Positions 6,778-15,184 of a DNA stretch of 64,000 bases are shown piece by piece. The stretch is from DASSUW01 sp963730535 (lineage in GTDB: Bacteria > Actinomycetota > Thermoleophilia > Solirubrobacterales > Solirubrobacteraceae): contig CAVSRU010000012.1 of the NCBI GenBank assembly GCA_963730535.1, positions 868,001-932,000 of the forward strand, in the 5' to 3' direction. Position 1 is the first letter of the stretch, and each line of letters opens with the position of its first letter. The notes under the pieces were generated by a model. It was not told the origin of the DNA. It worked only from the letters and a program-made list of their open reading frames with translations, and did not search any database. Position numbers and translations under genes: made by a program.

Positions 6778-8658
6778 ATGCCGACGCTGCTGTGGGAGCC
6801 GCCGCCCGCGCTGGTGGAGCGGGCCGTCATGACGCGCTTCATGCACGAGCGCGGGCTCGACGATTACCACGAGCTCTGGAAGTGGTCGGTGGACGACCTC
6901 GAGGGCTTCTGGGGAGCGGTGTGGGAGTTCTTCGGCGTCGACGGCGGCTACGACCGCGTGCTCGGCTCGCGGGAGATGCCCGGCGCCGAGTGGTTCCCGG
7001 GGGCGCAGGTGAGCTACCCGGAGCACCTGTTCCGCGGCAAGGACCCCGACGCGCTGGCGATCGTCCACGCCTCCGAGCTGCGCGAGCAGGCTGACGTGAC
7101 CTGGGGCGAGCTGCGGGAGCAGGTCGCGCGGATCGCGGGCGGGCTGCGCGCGCTCGGCGTCGGCCGCGGCGATCGCGTGGCGGCGTACATCCCGAACATC
7201 CCGGAGGCGGTCGCCGCCTTCCTCGCCACCGCTTCGCTCGGCGCCGTGTGGTCGAGCTGCTCCCCGGACTTCGGCGCTCGCTCGGTGATCGACCGCTTCG
7301 CCCAGATCGAGCCGAAGGTGCTGCTGGCGGTCGACGGCTACCGCTACAACGGCCGCGACTTCGACCGCACGGACACCGTGCGCGGCATCCACGAGGAGGT
7401 CGGCGGGCGGCTCGTGCGGCTCGGCTACCTCGACGGCTCCGGCTGGGAGCCCGGCTTCGAGCAGCCGGGAGAGCTGACCTTCGAGCGCGTCCCGTTCGAC
7501 CACCCGCTGTGGGTGCTGTACTCGTCCGGCACCACCGGGCTGCCGAAGGCGATCGTGCACGGGCAGGGCGGGATCCTGCTCGAGCACCTCAAGAAGCTCC
7601 ACCTGCACATCGACGCCCAGGCCGGCGACCGGGTCTTCTGGTTCACCACGACGGGCTGGATGATGTGGAACTTCCTCGTCTCCGGGCTGCTCACCGACGC
7701 GGCGATCGTGCTCTACGACGGCAGCCCCGGCCACCCGGACATGGGCGTCCTGTGGGATCTCGCCGAGCGGGCGCAGGTGACCTGCTTCGGCACCAGCGCG
7801 GCCTACATCGCCGCCTGCATGAAGGCCGGCGTCGAGCCGGGCGACGGCCGCGACCTCTCGCGCCTGCGCGCCGTCGGCTCGACCGGCTCGCCCCTCTCCC
7901 CCGAGGGCTTCCGCTGGGTCTACGACCACGTGGGGAGCGACACCTGGCTGTTCTCCACCAGCGGCGGCACGGACCTCTGCACGGCGTTCGTCGGCGGCTG
8001 CCCGCTCCTGCCGGTCTACGAGGGAGAGCTGCAGGCGCGGGCGCTCGGCGCCGCGGTGGAGGCCTGGGACCCCGACGGACGGCCGCTGGTGGGCGAGGTC
8101 GGCGAGCTGGTGGTCACCGAGCCGATGCCGTCGATGCCGCTCTACCTGTGGAACGACCCGGACGGCGAGCGCTACCGCGAGTCCTACTTCGACACCTACC
8201 CGGGCGTGTGGCGCCACGGGGACTGGATCGAGATCACCGAGCGCGGCACCGCGATCATCACCGGCCGCTCCGACGCCACGATCAACCGCGGCGGCGTGCG
8301 GATGGGCACGGCCGAGATCTACTCCGCGGTGCTGAACGTCGACGAGGTGGTGGACGCGCTGGTGGTCGACGTCGACGGCTTCATGCCGCTGTTCGTCGTC
8401 CTCCGCGACGGCGCCGGGCTCGACGACGAGCTGGTCAAGCGCATCCGCACCCGCGTGCGCGAGGACTGCTCGCCGCGCCACGTGCCGGACGAGGTCGTCG
8501 CTGTCGAGCAGGTGCCGCGAACGCTGTCGGGCAAGGTGCTCGAGCTGCCCGTCAAGCGCATCCTCATGGGCACGCCGCCCGAGCAGGCGGCGAGCCGCGA
8601 CTCGCTGGCCAACCCCGAGGCGCTGGACTTCTTCGTCAGCTGGACGAAGAGCCGTTAG
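6778..8658 (+). CDS. Acetoacetyl-CoA synthetase (AMP-forming)
   Basis: The 626-residue enzyme activates acetoacetate to acetoacetyl-CoA through an acyl-adenylate. The N-terminus 'LLWEPPPALVERAVMTRFM' fits the family start, which supports ATG 6778. The core A3 motif 'LYSSGTTGLPKAIVHG' lies at about residue 243, 'TSGGTDLCTAFVGG' is the A5 region, 'WRHGDWIE' is A7, and 'RSDATINRGGVRMG' precedes the C-terminal domain. The catalytic lysine lies in 'PRTLSGKVLELPVKRI'. It probably links ketone-body or polyhydroxybutyrate-type C4 units to central metabolism. The 3' end is overlapped by a small antisense gene. Confidence 0.9.
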   Translation: MPTLLWEPPPALVERAVMTRFMHERGLDDYHELWKWSVDDLEGFWGAVWEFFGVDGGYDRVLGSREMPGAEWFPGAQVSYPEHLFRGKDPDALAIVHASELREQADVTWGELREQVARIAGGLRALGVGRGDRVAAYIPNIPEAVAAFLATASLGAVWSSCSPDFGARSVIDRFAQIEPKVLLAVDGYRYNGRDFDRTDTVRGIHEEVGGRLVRLGYLDGSGWEPGFEQPGELTFERVPFDHPLWVLYSSGTTGLPKAIVHGQGGILLEHLKKLHLHIDAQAGDRVFWFTTTGWMMWNFLVSGLLTDAAIVLYDGSPGHPDMGVLWDLAERAQVTCFGTSAAYIAACMKAGVEPGDGRDLSRLRAVGSTGSPLSPEGFRWVYDHVGSDTWLFSTSGGTDLCTAFVGGCPLLPVYEGELQARALGAAVEAWDPDGRPLVGEVGELVVTEPMPSMPLYLWNDPDGERYRESYFDTYPGVWRHGDWIEITERGTAIITGRSDATINRGGVRMGTAEIYSAVLNVDEVVDALVVDVDGFMPLFVVLRDGAGLDDELVKRIRTRVREDCSPRHVPDEVVAVEQVPRTLSGKVLELPVKRILMGTPPEQAASRDSLANPEALDFFVSWTKSR

Positions 8659-8821
8659 CGCGGATACGGCGCATGCGCTCGGCGCCCGCGCGGAGCTCGG
8701 CGACAGTCCGCTTGCTCGGCGTGAACGGCCCCACGTAGGCCTCGGCGGAGCCGACCCGGGTCGCCTTGGCGGCGATCTCGGCGACGGTGCGCTCGCGACG
8801 GTTGATGAAGGGGATCCTCAT
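8636..8821 (-). CDS. Small basic protein, 61 aa, unknown function
   Basis: The ATG overlaps the stop of the preceding membrane-protein gene (ATGA at 8818-8821), which is a mark of a real coupled gene. It starts 'MRIPFINRRERTVAEIA', contains two similar 'RTVAE' segments ('RTVAEIAAKATR' and 'RTVAELRAGAER'), and ends in a serine run. Its last 23 bases run antisense to the 3' end of acetoacetyl-CoA synthetase. No family is recognised. Confidence 0.5.
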   Translation of the reverse strand: MRIPFINRRERTVAEIAAKATRVGSAEAYVGPFTPSKRTVAELRAGAERMRRIRANGSSSS

Positions 8822-10047
8822 GACGATGGCGATCGGATGACCGCCACCACAAGGATACCGGCGGTCGCGGCCGAGACGGCCGCCGCGAGCGCCCACGTCG
8901 TCTCGATGATCCACGCCTCGGCCTGGAAGCCGAGCGCCGCCGCCGCGAACAGGGCCGCGAGCGTGCTCGCCACGAGCGCCATCCGGTAGCCGACGAGCAG
9001 GCGCCGCAGCAGGGGATGCTCGTCGGTGCGCAGGACGAGGGCGGAGAACACGGCCGAGGTGGAGAGCACCAGGCCGATGGCCGGACCGGAGCTCCCGGCG
9101 AGGTTCTCGAGATCGGAGAACAGCCACGGCAGGGCGACGAGCAGCGTGATGACGGAGCCGACGATCGCCGCCGGGCCGAGGAAGCGCCCGCGCTCGGCGC
9201 CGAAGTCGACGACGACCTCGGCCCGGCCCGGCGGCCGGGCCGGGTCGGTGGAGACGTAGAGCGCGGGCCGGTCGGCGTCGCGGGCTCCCGTGGCGAGGAC
9301 GGCGCCGGTCTCCGCGTCCCACAGCCGCGTCGTGCGCGCCTTGAGGTCGGAGGGCACGGCGACCTCGACGTGGTAGCTCCAGGCCTCGGCGCAGCCCGGC
9401 GCGTCGTAGACGTACGCGAGCCCGGGCCGCAGCGCGTAGGGCTCGTCGTACGCGAACTTGAACACGCGGCGGCGATCGATGCCGCGGACGACCGCCCAGA
9501 GCACGAACGACCGGGAAAGGTCTGCCACCATCCCCCGGAACGCCATCAGCGGCGCGAGGCCGTGCTCGCGCTCCAGCCCCTCGACGTCGCCCGGCGCGGC
9601 GCCCGTCCCGACGACGGCCTCGATCAGCGCCCCGGCCATGACGCCGACGGCGTCGCGCACACCGTCGGCGACATCCTGCTCGGACAGCTCGTCGTCGAGC
9701 ACGGTGTACAGCAGCTCGCGGTCGATCGCCGCGTTCTGCTCTGCGGTCAGGAGCGGGATCGAATGCCCCTCCTCGTTGCGCAGGTCGAAGTGCACGAGCG
9801 GTCGCTTCGTCAGCCACGCGAGCGGCACCGCGTACTCGTCGTCGCCGGACAGCCGCAGCGGCTCGCGGTGCTCCTCGGGCACGGTGAAGTCGACCGAGAC
9901 GTGGCGCCGCACCTGCTCGTGGCTCAGGACGGTCAGGGTCTCGACGCGGCGATGGCGCCAGGCCCCCTGGCTGCGCAGCAGCGACGCCGCCGCCACCGCG
10001 ATGTCGCCCGCCCGCTCCTCGAAGTTCTCCCCCGGCCACGCTCCCAC
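8818..10047 (-). CDS. Membrane protein with large soluble N-terminal domain, unknown
   Basis: This protein has 409 residues from GTG 10047, twelve bases after the upstream dehydrogenase stop. The first about 295 residues are soluble and rather acidic ('VSVDFTVPEEHREPLR', 'VFKFAYDEPYALRPGLAYVYDAP'). The last about 110 hold roughly four hydrophobic spans ('AIVGSVITLLVALPWLF', 'AIGLVLSTSAVFSALVL', 'MALVASTLAALFAAAALGF', 'TWALAAAVSAATAGILVVAVI'). It is the second gene of a three-gene operon with the dehydrogenase and the 61-aa protein. I do not recognise the family. Confidence 0.65.
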   Translation of the reverse strand: MGAWPGENFEERAGDIAVAAASLLRSQGAWRHRRVETLTVLSHEQVRRHVSVDFTVPEEHREPLRLSGDDEYAVPLAWLTKRPLVHFDLRNEEGHSIPLLTAEQNAAIDRELLYTVLDDELSEQDVADGVRDAVGVMAGALIEAVVGTGAAPGDVEGLEREHGLAPLMAFRGMVADLSRSFVLWAVVRGIDRRRVFKFAYDEPYALRPGLAYVYDAPGCAEAWSYHVEVAVPSDLKARTTRLWDAETGAVLATGARDADRPALYVSTDPARPPGRAEVVVDFGAERGRFLGPAAIVGSVITLLVALPWLFSDLENLAGSSGPAIGLVLSTSAVFSALVLRTDEHPLLRRLLVGYRMALVASTLAALFAAAALGFQAEAWIIETTWALAAAVSAATAGILVVAVIRSPSS

Positions 10048-10059
10048 GCGGCCATGGTC

Positions 10060-11106
10060 TCAGAGCTCGAGGACGACCTTGACATCGTCGGGCTGCTTCT
10101 CCACGGCGGTCGCGAAGTCCTCGAGCGGCACCCGTCGCGTGACCATCCGCTCGAGCCACGACCGGTCGGCCCGGGCCAGGGCCTCCGCCGCCAGCTCGAA
10201 GTGGCGCTGGTTGGCGTTGACGGAACCGAAGACGACGTCGTTCTCGAGCACGAGGTCGCGGTTGAGGCGGCCCGCGTCGACGGTGACCTCGCGGCCGCGG
10301 GGCGACACCCCGGTCAGGCACACGATCCCGGCGGCGGCGTTGTGCTCCATCGCGTCGAGCACGACCTCGGGGACGCCGGTCGCCTCGATCACCAGGTCGG
10401 GCGACGCCTCGCCGGCCACGGTCTCGACGTCGGTCGAGTGGTAGTGGGCGCCGAGCGCGCGCGCCAGCTCGGGCTTCGGCCCGTCGGTGTTGAGGTCGAG
10501 CACGTGCACCTCGAGCCCTCGCTGGGCGCCGAGCAGCGCCGCCAGCAGGCCGATCGGCCCCGCGCCGGTCACGAGCACGCGCTCGGGCGCGAAGTAGGCG
10601 CGGCGGCCGATCCGCTCGATCTGGTCCCACGCCTTGGCCACGACCGACGTCGGCTCCATCAGCATCCCCACCGGCTCGAGCGCCGGGTCGAGCTTGATCG
10701 CGTAGTCGGTCTCGACCGTCCAGCGCTTGGAGCCGTAGCCGTGGATCTCCTTGATCCCGCGCTCCGTGTAGCGGCCGTTGCGGCAGAAGTCGAACTCCCC
10801 GCGCTCGCACGCGGGGCACGGCTCAGGGTCCGGCCGGCGCACGACGCCGACCACGAGGTCCCCCGCGGCGAAGCCGCTGTCAGGCGGCGCCTCGAGCACC
10901 CGGCCGAGCGACTCGTGGCCGAGGATCAGCCGCTCCTCGCCCGGCGGCGCCCAGCCGTACTCGCCGCCCATGATCTCGCGGTCGGTGCCGCAGACGCCCA
11001 GCGCGAGGCCCTCGACGAGCAGCTCGCCGGGGCCGGGCTCGGGCTCGGGCATCTCGGTCACGGCCGCCGAGCCGGCCTGCAGCGGGACCACGGTGAGGGC
11101 GCGCAT
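10060..11106 (-). CDS. Glucose 1-dehydrogenase-like zinc alcohol dehydrogenase
   Basis: A medium-chain dehydrogenase of the archaeal/actinobacterial glucose 1-dehydrogenase type. It shows 'GVCGTDREIMGGEYG' (catalytic zinc Cys), 'LILGHESLGRV' (zinc His-Glu), a structural zinc loop 'CPACERGEFDFC', and the cofactor motif 'VLVTGAGPIGLLAALLGAQ'. 'NTDGPKPELARALGAHY' follows the second Rossmann strand. The start is taken at ATG 11106 ('MRALTVVPL'). It heads a probable operon with the membrane protein and the 61-aa protein. The sugar substrate is inferred from the family only. Confidence 0.8.
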   Translation of the reverse strand: MRALTVVPLQAGSAAVTEMPEPEPGPGELLVEGLALGVCGTDREIMGGEYGWAPPGEERLILGHESLGRVLEAPPDSGFAAGDLVVGVVRRPDPEPCPACERGEFDFCRNGRYTERGIKEIHGYGSKRWTVETDYAIKLDPALEPVGMLMEPTSVVAKAWDQIERIGRRAYFAPERVLVTGAGPIGLLAALLGAQRGLEVHVLDLNTDGPKPELARALGAHYHSTDVETVAGEASPDLVIEATGVPEVVLDAMEHNAAAGIVCLTGVSPRGREVTVDAGRLNRDLVLENDVVFGSVNANQRHFELAAEALARADRSWLERMVTRRVPLEDFATAVEKQPDDVKVVLEL

Positions 11107-11117
11107 GGTCAGGGGGT

Positions 11118-11158
11118 GCCCAACGGGACGTCGCTCCACACGTAACGGTCCGTTGGGC
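11118..11158. promoter_or_regulatory. Inverted repeat upstream of the glucose-dehydrogenase operon
   Basis: GCCCAACGG (11118-11126) and CCGTTGGGC (11150-11158) are perfect 9-bp inverse arms around a 23-base loop. They start 12 bases upstream of the dehydrogenase ATG. They could be an operator for a dimeric repressor or a leader stem-loop that covers the ribosome site. Confidence 0.4.
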
Positions 11159-11241
11159 GGGCCCCCCGGCTGGTCGCCTACCCGCTATCGAGGGGGTCGA
11201 TCCAGGGGTTTCCCCGATGCGGGCACCGGGCGCCGGGCCGC

Positions 11242-11463
11242 ATGATCACGGCCATGCTCCCGTTCACCATCCCGACCACGAGTGCCGCCGAGGAGCGCGC
11301 CCGCCTCGCGCAGCTGCGCGCCGAGCGCGACCGGGCCGCCGACAGCGAGCTGCGCGAGGACATCGACGCCGAGATCGTCGCCGCCACCGGCACCTACGTC
11401 GGCCTCGCCGTCACCGAGATCGCCATGCTGCGCGGCGAGCTCGCCGGCCGCCAGCAGGGCTGA
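11242..11463 (+). CDS. Small helical protein, 73 aa, unknown
   Basis: The frame has good local coding character, with a coiled-coil-like segment 'EERARLAQLRAERDRAADS' and then 'LREDIDAEIVAATGTYVGLAV'. ATG 11242 or 11254 could be the start. It lies 47 bases before the phosphatase gene in the same direction. No family is recognised. Confidence 0.5.
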   Translation: MITAMLPFTIPTTSAAEERARLAQLRAERDRAADSELREDIDAEIVAATGTYVGLAVTEIAMLRGELAGRQQG

Positions 11464-11510
11464 ATCGCCCCCAAGCGCGCGTCCGCGCACTAGCATCGCC
11501 CCGAGCGCGT

Positions 11511-13535
11511 ATGGACGGGGCTACGACCAGCACCTTCTCATCGCGGCGGGTGGTCGTCGGCCTCGCCGTGCAGGCCGCCGTCACGGCGGTCGACATCGCG
11601 CTGTCCTCCAACTCGCTGGTCATCACCGGCATGGTGCTGTTCGTACCGCTGGTGCTCGCCGTGATCGGCGACTGGCGCGAGGTGGCGATCACCGGGGTCG
11701 TGGCGCTCCTGATCGGCGTGTCGAGCAACATCTGGAACGAGACGCCGGCCGTGAGCCAGCAGGTCTACCGGATCGGCTTCTACGCGGTGCTCGCGGGCCT
11801 CGCCGTGATCCTGGCGCGGACCCGGCAGCGGGCGACGGACATGGCGTCGACGAACGAGGCGCTGGCCGGCGAGCTGGGCGCCACGCGGGCGCGGCTCGAC
11901 GGCATCCTCGGGGCGCTCGCCGAGGCGGTCACCGTGCACGACGAGCACGGCACCGTCGTCTACGCCAATCCCGCGGCGGCGGAGCTGCTCGGGTGCGAGT
12001 CCGTCGACGAGGTGCTGTCGGCTCCGCCGGAGAAGCTCGGCGACCGGTTCACGATCACCGACGAGGACGGCCGCCCGCTGTCGCTCGAGGACATGCCCGG
12101 GCAACGGCTGATGGGCGGCGCGGAGACGGCGTCGCTCCTCACGCGGAGCATCCGCGACGACGGCGAGGCGTTCTGGCTGCTCACCAAGGCGACGCTGTAT
12201 CGCGACCCGTCGGGCGCCCGGCTGGCCATCAACGTGATCGAGGACGTGACGGAGGGCAAGGACGCGGAGCTGCGCGAGCGCTTCCTGGCCGAGGCGGGCC
12301 AGCTGCTGGCGTCCTCGCTGGACTACGGGAAGACGCTCGAGCGCGTCGCGCACATGGTGGTGCCCCGGCTCGCGGACTGGTGCGGAATCGACATGCTCGA
12401 CAACGAGGGGGAGCTCCAGCAGGTCGCGGTCGCCCACGTCGATCCCGCGAAGATCGAGCTGGCCCATGAGCTGCGCCGGCGATACCCGCCGGACATGGAC
12501 GCGCCCACCGGCGTGCCCGCGATCATGCGCGGCGGCCCCGCCGAGATCTACCCCGAGATCCCCGACGAGCTGCTCGTCGCCGGCGCCGTGGACGAGGAGC
12601 ACCTGCGGGTGATCCGCGAGGTCGGCCTCAAGTCCGCCATGGCCGTTCCGATGCGGCTCGGCGACGTCACGCTCGGGGTCATCTCGCTCGTGACCGCGGA
12701 GAGCGGGCGGCGGTACGACGATGACGACCTGCTGTTCGCCCAGGACCTCGCCCTGCGCGCCACCACCGCCGTCCAGAACGCGCGGCTGTTCGAGGAGCAG
12801 CAGCGCGTGGCGCGCACGCTCCAGGCGAGCCTCCTGCCCGAGCGCCTGCCGTCGATCCCGGGCTGGGACGTCCACGCGGCGTACCACGCGGGTGAGCGGG
12901 GCGCCGACGTGGGGGGTGACTTCTACGACGTGCTGCCGGTCGAGGCAGGGCACCTGATCGTTCTCGGCGACGTCACGGGCAAGGGGATCGAGGCCGCCGC
13001 GCTCACGTCGCTGGTGCGGCACTCGGCACGCATGGCGGCGCGCTTCGACGCTCGGCCGGCGCGCGTGCTGTCGCTGATCAACGACGTGCTGCGCGAGCAG
13101 GCGCGGCTGTCGCTGGTGACCGCCGTGTGCGCGCTGCTCGAGGACGCCGGGGGGAATCCGCGCCTGACCGTCGCGTCCGCCGGCCATCCGCTGCCGCTGC
13201 GGCGCACCGCGGCCGGGGTGGCCGAGCCGCTCGGCAGCCACGGGGTCCTGCTGGGGGTGGCCGGCTCCGGCGACTGGACCGAGGTCGTGATCGACGTCGA
13301 GCCTGGCGACATGCTGCTCTTCTACACGGACGGCGTGACCGAGACGCCGGGCCGCGCCGAGCGCTTCGGCGAGGAGCGGCTGCTCGACGCGATGGCTCAC
13401 GCGGAGCAGGGCAGCGAGGCGCTGGTGGAAGAGATCGAGCGCGCGCTGCGGGACTTCCAGGCCGAGGCGGCGGTGGACGACCGCGCGATGCTGGCGATGC
13501 GCTTCGCCGGCGTCCCGGTCAGCGCGGCCGCATGA
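11511..13535 (+). CDS. Membrane PAS-GAF-SpoIIE/RsbU-type PP2C phosphatase
   Basis: The start ATG 11511 gives 674 residues. About four N-terminal membrane spans lie in the first 105 residues, and a short coiled linker follows. Next come a PAS domain ('LDGILGALAEAVTVHDEHG'), a GAF domain ('RVAHMVVPRLADWCGIDML' onward), and a C-terminal SpoIIE-like phosphatase ('LQASLLPERLPSIPGWDV', 'GGDFYDVLPV', 'LGDVTGKGIEAA', 'LLFYTDGVTE', 'DDRAMLAMRF'). The Asp residues in GGDF, GDVTG and TDGV would bind metal. Such proteins dephosphorylate anti-sigma-factor antagonists in partner-switching stress pathways. It is coupled by ATGA to the flavoprotein gene. Confidence 0.85.
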   Translation: MDGATTSTFSSRRVVVGLAVQAAVTAVDIALSSNSLVITGMVLFVPLVLAVIGDWREVAITGVVALLIGVSSNIWNETPAVSQQVYRIGFYAVLAGLAVILARTRQRATDMASTNEALAGELGATRARLDGILGALAEAVTVHDEHGTVVYANPAAAELLGCESVDEVLSAPPEKLGDRFTITDEDGRPLSLEDMPGQRLMGGAETASLLTRSIRDDGEAFWLLTKATLYRDPSGARLAINVIEDVTEGKDAELRERFLAEAGQLLASSLDYGKTLERVAHMVVPRLADWCGIDMLDNEGELQQVAVAHVDPAKIELAHELRRRYPPDMDAPTGVPAIMRGGPAEIYPEIPDELLVAGAVDEEHLRVIREVGLKSAMAVPMRLGDVTLGVISLVTAESGRRYDDDDLLFAQDLALRATTAVQNARLFEEQQRVARTLQASLLPERLPSIPGWDVHAAYHAGERGADVGGDFYDVLPVEAGHLIVLGDVTGKGIEAAALTSLVRHSARMAARFDARPARVLSLINDVLREQARLSLVTAVCALLEDAGGNPRLTVASAGHPLPLRRTAAGVAEPLGSHGVLLGVAGSGDWTEVVIDVEPGDMLLFYTDGVTETPGRAERFGEERLLDAMAHAEQGSEALVEEIERALRDFQAEAAVDDRAMLAMRFAGVPVSAAA

Positions 13536-15067
13536 GGCGCCGGTACGACGTCGTCGTCGTAGGCGGCGGCCACAACGGGCTCGTCGCCGCGTCCTACCTC
13601 GCGCGCGCCGGGCGCTCGGTGCTGGTGCTCGAGCGGCGCGGCGAGCTGGGCGGCGCCGCGGTGTCCGAGGCGCCGTTCCCCGGCGTCGACGCCCGGCTCT
13701 CCCGCTACGCCTACCTCGTCAGCCTGCTCCCGCGCCAGATCGTGCGCGAGCTCGGGCTCGCCTTCGAGACGCGCCGGCGGCGGATCTCGAGCTACACGCC
13801 CGTGCCCGGGACCTACGACGGGCTCCTGATCGACGCCGCGGACGCCGAGCGGACCCGGGCGTCGCTCTCCCGGGTCACCGGTGACGACGGGGCATTCGAG
13901 GCGTGGCAGGCCTTCCAGGCGCGCACCGAGCGACTGGCGCGGGTGATGTTCCCGTCGCTGCTCGAGCCGCTGACCGGCGCCGACGAGCTGCGCGCGCGGC
14001 TGGGGGACGACGAGACCTGGGAGGCGTTCGTCGAGCGCCCCCTCGGCGAGGCCGTCGAGGCGGCCTTCGGCGACGACCTGGTCCGCGGCGTCGTGATGAC
14101 CGACGCGCTCATCGGCACGTACGCGAGCGTGCACGATGCCGCGCTGCGCCAGAACCGCTGCTTCCTCTACCACGTGATCGGCAACGGCACGGGCGACTGG
14201 GACGTGCCCGTCGGCGGCATGGGCGCCTTGACCGATGCGCTGGCCGCCCAGTGCGGCGCCGAGCTGGCCGTCGGCCAGGAGGTGGTCGCGATCGACGCCG
14301 ACGAGAGCGGCGCCGTCGTGCGCACCGAGAGCGCGGCGATCAGCTGCGACTCCGTGGTGGCCGCCTGCGCGCCCGCGGTGCTCGACCGGCTCCTGGGCGT
14401 GGAGAGCGGCCCGCTCCCGGAGGGGGCGCAGCTGAAGGTCAACATGCTGCTGTCGCGCCTGCCTCGCCTGCGGGACGTGGCGGTGCGGCCCGAGGACGCG
14501 TTCGCGGGGACGTTCCACGTCAACGAGGGCTACGTGCAGCTCGAGGCGGCCTACGGCGCGGCCGGCGCGGGCCGCCTCCCCTCCCCGCTCCCGTGCGAGG
14601 TCTACTGCCACTCGCTGACCGACCCGAGCATCCTCGGCCCCGGCGTCCGCGCGCACACGCTGACGCTGTTCGCCCTCCACACCCCGGCACGGCTGTTCGA
14701 CGCGGCGCCCGAGGCGGTCACCCGCGAGGCGCTCGCCGCCGCCCTCGCCTCCCTGAACTCCGTGCTCGCCGAGCCGATCGAGGACTGCCTGCTGCGGATG
14801 CCCGACGGCGCGCCGTGCCTGGAGGTCAAGTCACCGCTCGACCTCGAGGCCGAGCTCGCGCTCCCGCGCGGCAACATCTTCCACCGCGACCTCGCCTGGC
14901 CGTTCGCCGAGCAGGACGACGAGGTCGGACGATGGGGAACCGAGACCCCACTCCCGACGGTCCACCTGGGCGGCGCGGGAGCGCGCCGCGGCGGCGGCGT
15001 GAGCGGCATCCCGGGCCGCAACGCCGCGATGGCGATCCTCGGCGCACGTCACCGCGCAGCGCGCTGA
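13532..15067 (+). CDS. Phytoene-desaturase-like FAD-dependent oxidoreductase
   Basis: This flavoprotein has 511 residues and an N-terminal dinucleotide-binding motif, 'VVVVGGGHNGLVAASYLARA', followed by 'LVLERRGELGGAA'. It has the family's middle signature 'GDWDVPVGGMGALTDAL' and the C-terminal FAD motif 'GVSGIPGRNAAMAIL'. It belongs to the CrtI/PYROXD2 group, whose substrates vary. No carotenoid genes are nearby, so a role in carotenoid synthesis is not supported. Its ATG overlaps the phosphatase stop (ATGA), which implies joint expression. Confidence 0.8.
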   Translation: MRRRYDVVVVGGGHNGLVAASYLARAGRSVLVLERRGELGGAAVSEAPFPGVDARLSRYAYLVSLLPRQIVRELGLAFETRRRRISSYTPVPGTYDGLLIDAADAERTRASLSRVTGDDGAFEAWQAFQARTERLARVMFPSLLEPLTGADELRARLGDDETWEAFVERPLGEAVEAAFGDDLVRGVVMTDALIGTYASVHDAALRQNRCFLYHVIGNGTGDWDVPVGGMGALTDALAAQCGAELAVGQEVVAIDADESGAVVRTESAAISCDSVVAACAPAVLDRLLGVESGPLPEGAQLKVNMLLSRLPRLRDVAVRPEDAFAGTFHVNEGYVQLEAAYGAAGAGRLPSPLPCEVYCHSLTDPSILGPGVRAHTLTLFALHTPARLFDAAPEAVTREALAAALASLNSVLAEPIEDCLLRMPDGAPCLEVKSPLDLEAELALPRGNIFHRDLAWPFAEQDDEVGRWGTETPLPTVHLGGAGARRGGGVSGIPGRNAAMAILGARHRAAR

Positions 15068-15077
15068 TCGAGCCTCA

Positions 15078-15151
15078 TCGGGGCGCCCGGATTTGAACCG
15101 GGGACCTCACCGACCCGAACGGTGCGCGCTACCAGGCTGCGCCACGCCCCG
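15078..15151 (-). tRNA. tRNA-Pro (anticodon CGG)
   Basis: The 74 bases fold as a tRNA: acceptor CGGGGCG pairs with CGCCCCG before the discriminator A, the D-arm is GCGC-AGCCTGGTA-GCGC, the anticodon stem CACCG/CGGTG encloses TTCGGGT (anticodon CGG), and the T-arm has GGTTCAAATCC. CCA is not encoded. A TAGACT box lies at 15163-15168, 11 bases upstream of the mature 5' end, and is a likely -10. The gene sits between convergent protein genes. Confidence 0.95.
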
Positions 15152-15162
15152 AGAGGCTTCGC

Positions 15163-15168
15163 AGTCTA
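15163..15168 (-). promoter_or_regulatory. -10 box of tRNA-Pro
   Basis: TAGACT on the minus strand, 11 bases before the mature tRNA 5' end. No convincing -35 is seen. The promoter region overlaps the 3' end of the upstream sigma factor gene. Confidence 0.45.
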
Positions 15169-15184
15169 GCCGGGTGCGGCGATG

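Noticed and set aside
13532..15067. Carotenoid biosynthesis locus
   Set aside because: The flavoprotein is only CrtI-like in general fold. No phytoene synthase or other carotenoid genes are nearby.
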